Made by a program: the position numbers and the translations under genes
In this document: positions 5,971 through 5,998 of the stretch, piece after piece
How the letters are laid out: each line of letters begins with the position of its first letter
How positions within the stretch are numbered: position 1 is the first letter of the stretch
Source: Anaerolineae bacterium
GTDB taxonomy: Bacteria; Chloroflexota; Anaerolineae; B4-G1; SLSP01
DNA: 5,998 bases
Direction: 5' to 3'
NCBI GenBank assembly: GCA_018055515.1
Contig: JAGPHL010000159.1
Coordinates: 1-5,998, forward strand
The notes under the pieces: model-generated
What the model was told of the DNA's origin: nothing
What the model saw: only the letters and a program-made list of their open reading frames with translations
Databases searched by the model: none

Positions 5971-5998
5971 TTGCCGTCTGGCAGGCGGTGACTATAAT
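5971..5998 (+). promoter_or_regulatory. Candidate rightward sigma-70-type promoter (TTGCCG-N16-TATAAT)
   Basis: TTGCCG (5971-5976, four of six consensus bases) is separated by 16 nt from a perfect TATAAT at the last six bases of the window (5993-5998). It points away from the zinc-ribbon gene, so a divergent gene probably begins just beyond the window. That gene is not visible, and an AT-rich hexamer standing out in GC-rich DNA is the main support. Confidence 0.45.

Noticed and set aside
5137..5991. + strand open frame (284 codons) opposite the zinc-ribbon gene
   Set aside because: Antisense to codons for the zinc ribbons, membrane helix and part of the propeller; Arg/Gly-rich with no domain.

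Overview
The window is GC-rich bacterial DNA with three complete genes. A + strand gene (42-3458) converges on a pair of - strand genes (5856 to 4360, then 4264 to 3674). The most likely source is a Chloroflexota bacterium, probably Anaerolineae or a relative. This is inferred from three things: a secreted multidomain protein ending in VYLPLVLR plus two residues, a zinc-ribbon/membrane-anchor/beta-propeller protein, and short tandem repeats between genes. No rRNA or marker gene confirms it.

Layout. Positions 1-25 hold a TACCCAT heptamer repeat directly in front of the first gene. Positions 42-3458 encode a 1138-residue secreted zinc carboxypeptidase (family M14). It has a complete active site, an Asp at the specificity position that suggests removal of C-terminal Lys/Arg, and about 700 residues of accessory beta-rich and glutaminase-like modules. 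Positions 3459-3673 are non-coding and hold two hairpins, each followed by a T-run on the - strand, so they read as tandem terminators for the leftward genes. Positions 3674-4264 (-) encode a small HD-superfamily phosphohydrolase. Positions 4265-4359 carry two more short tandem repeats, one heptamer/octamer-based and one octamer-based. Positions 4360-5856 (-) encode a protein with two zinc ribbons, one membrane helix and an extracytoplasmic propeller. Positions 5857-5998 look like a divergent promoter region, with two TTGACA copies facing left and a TTGCCG-N16-TATAAT facing right out of the window.

How they fit together. The carboxypeptidase probably trims peptides outside the cell for nutrition. 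The propeller protein is probably a membrane-anchored protein with cytoplasmic zinc ribbons. It may be co-transcribed with the HD gene (95-nt gap, same strand), but nothing in the sequences ties their functions together. No mobile element, CRISPR array, RNA gene or known defence system was seen. The most unusual signal is the pair of ATTNNCC-type repeats lying the same distance (about 16 nt) upstream of two unrelated start codons.
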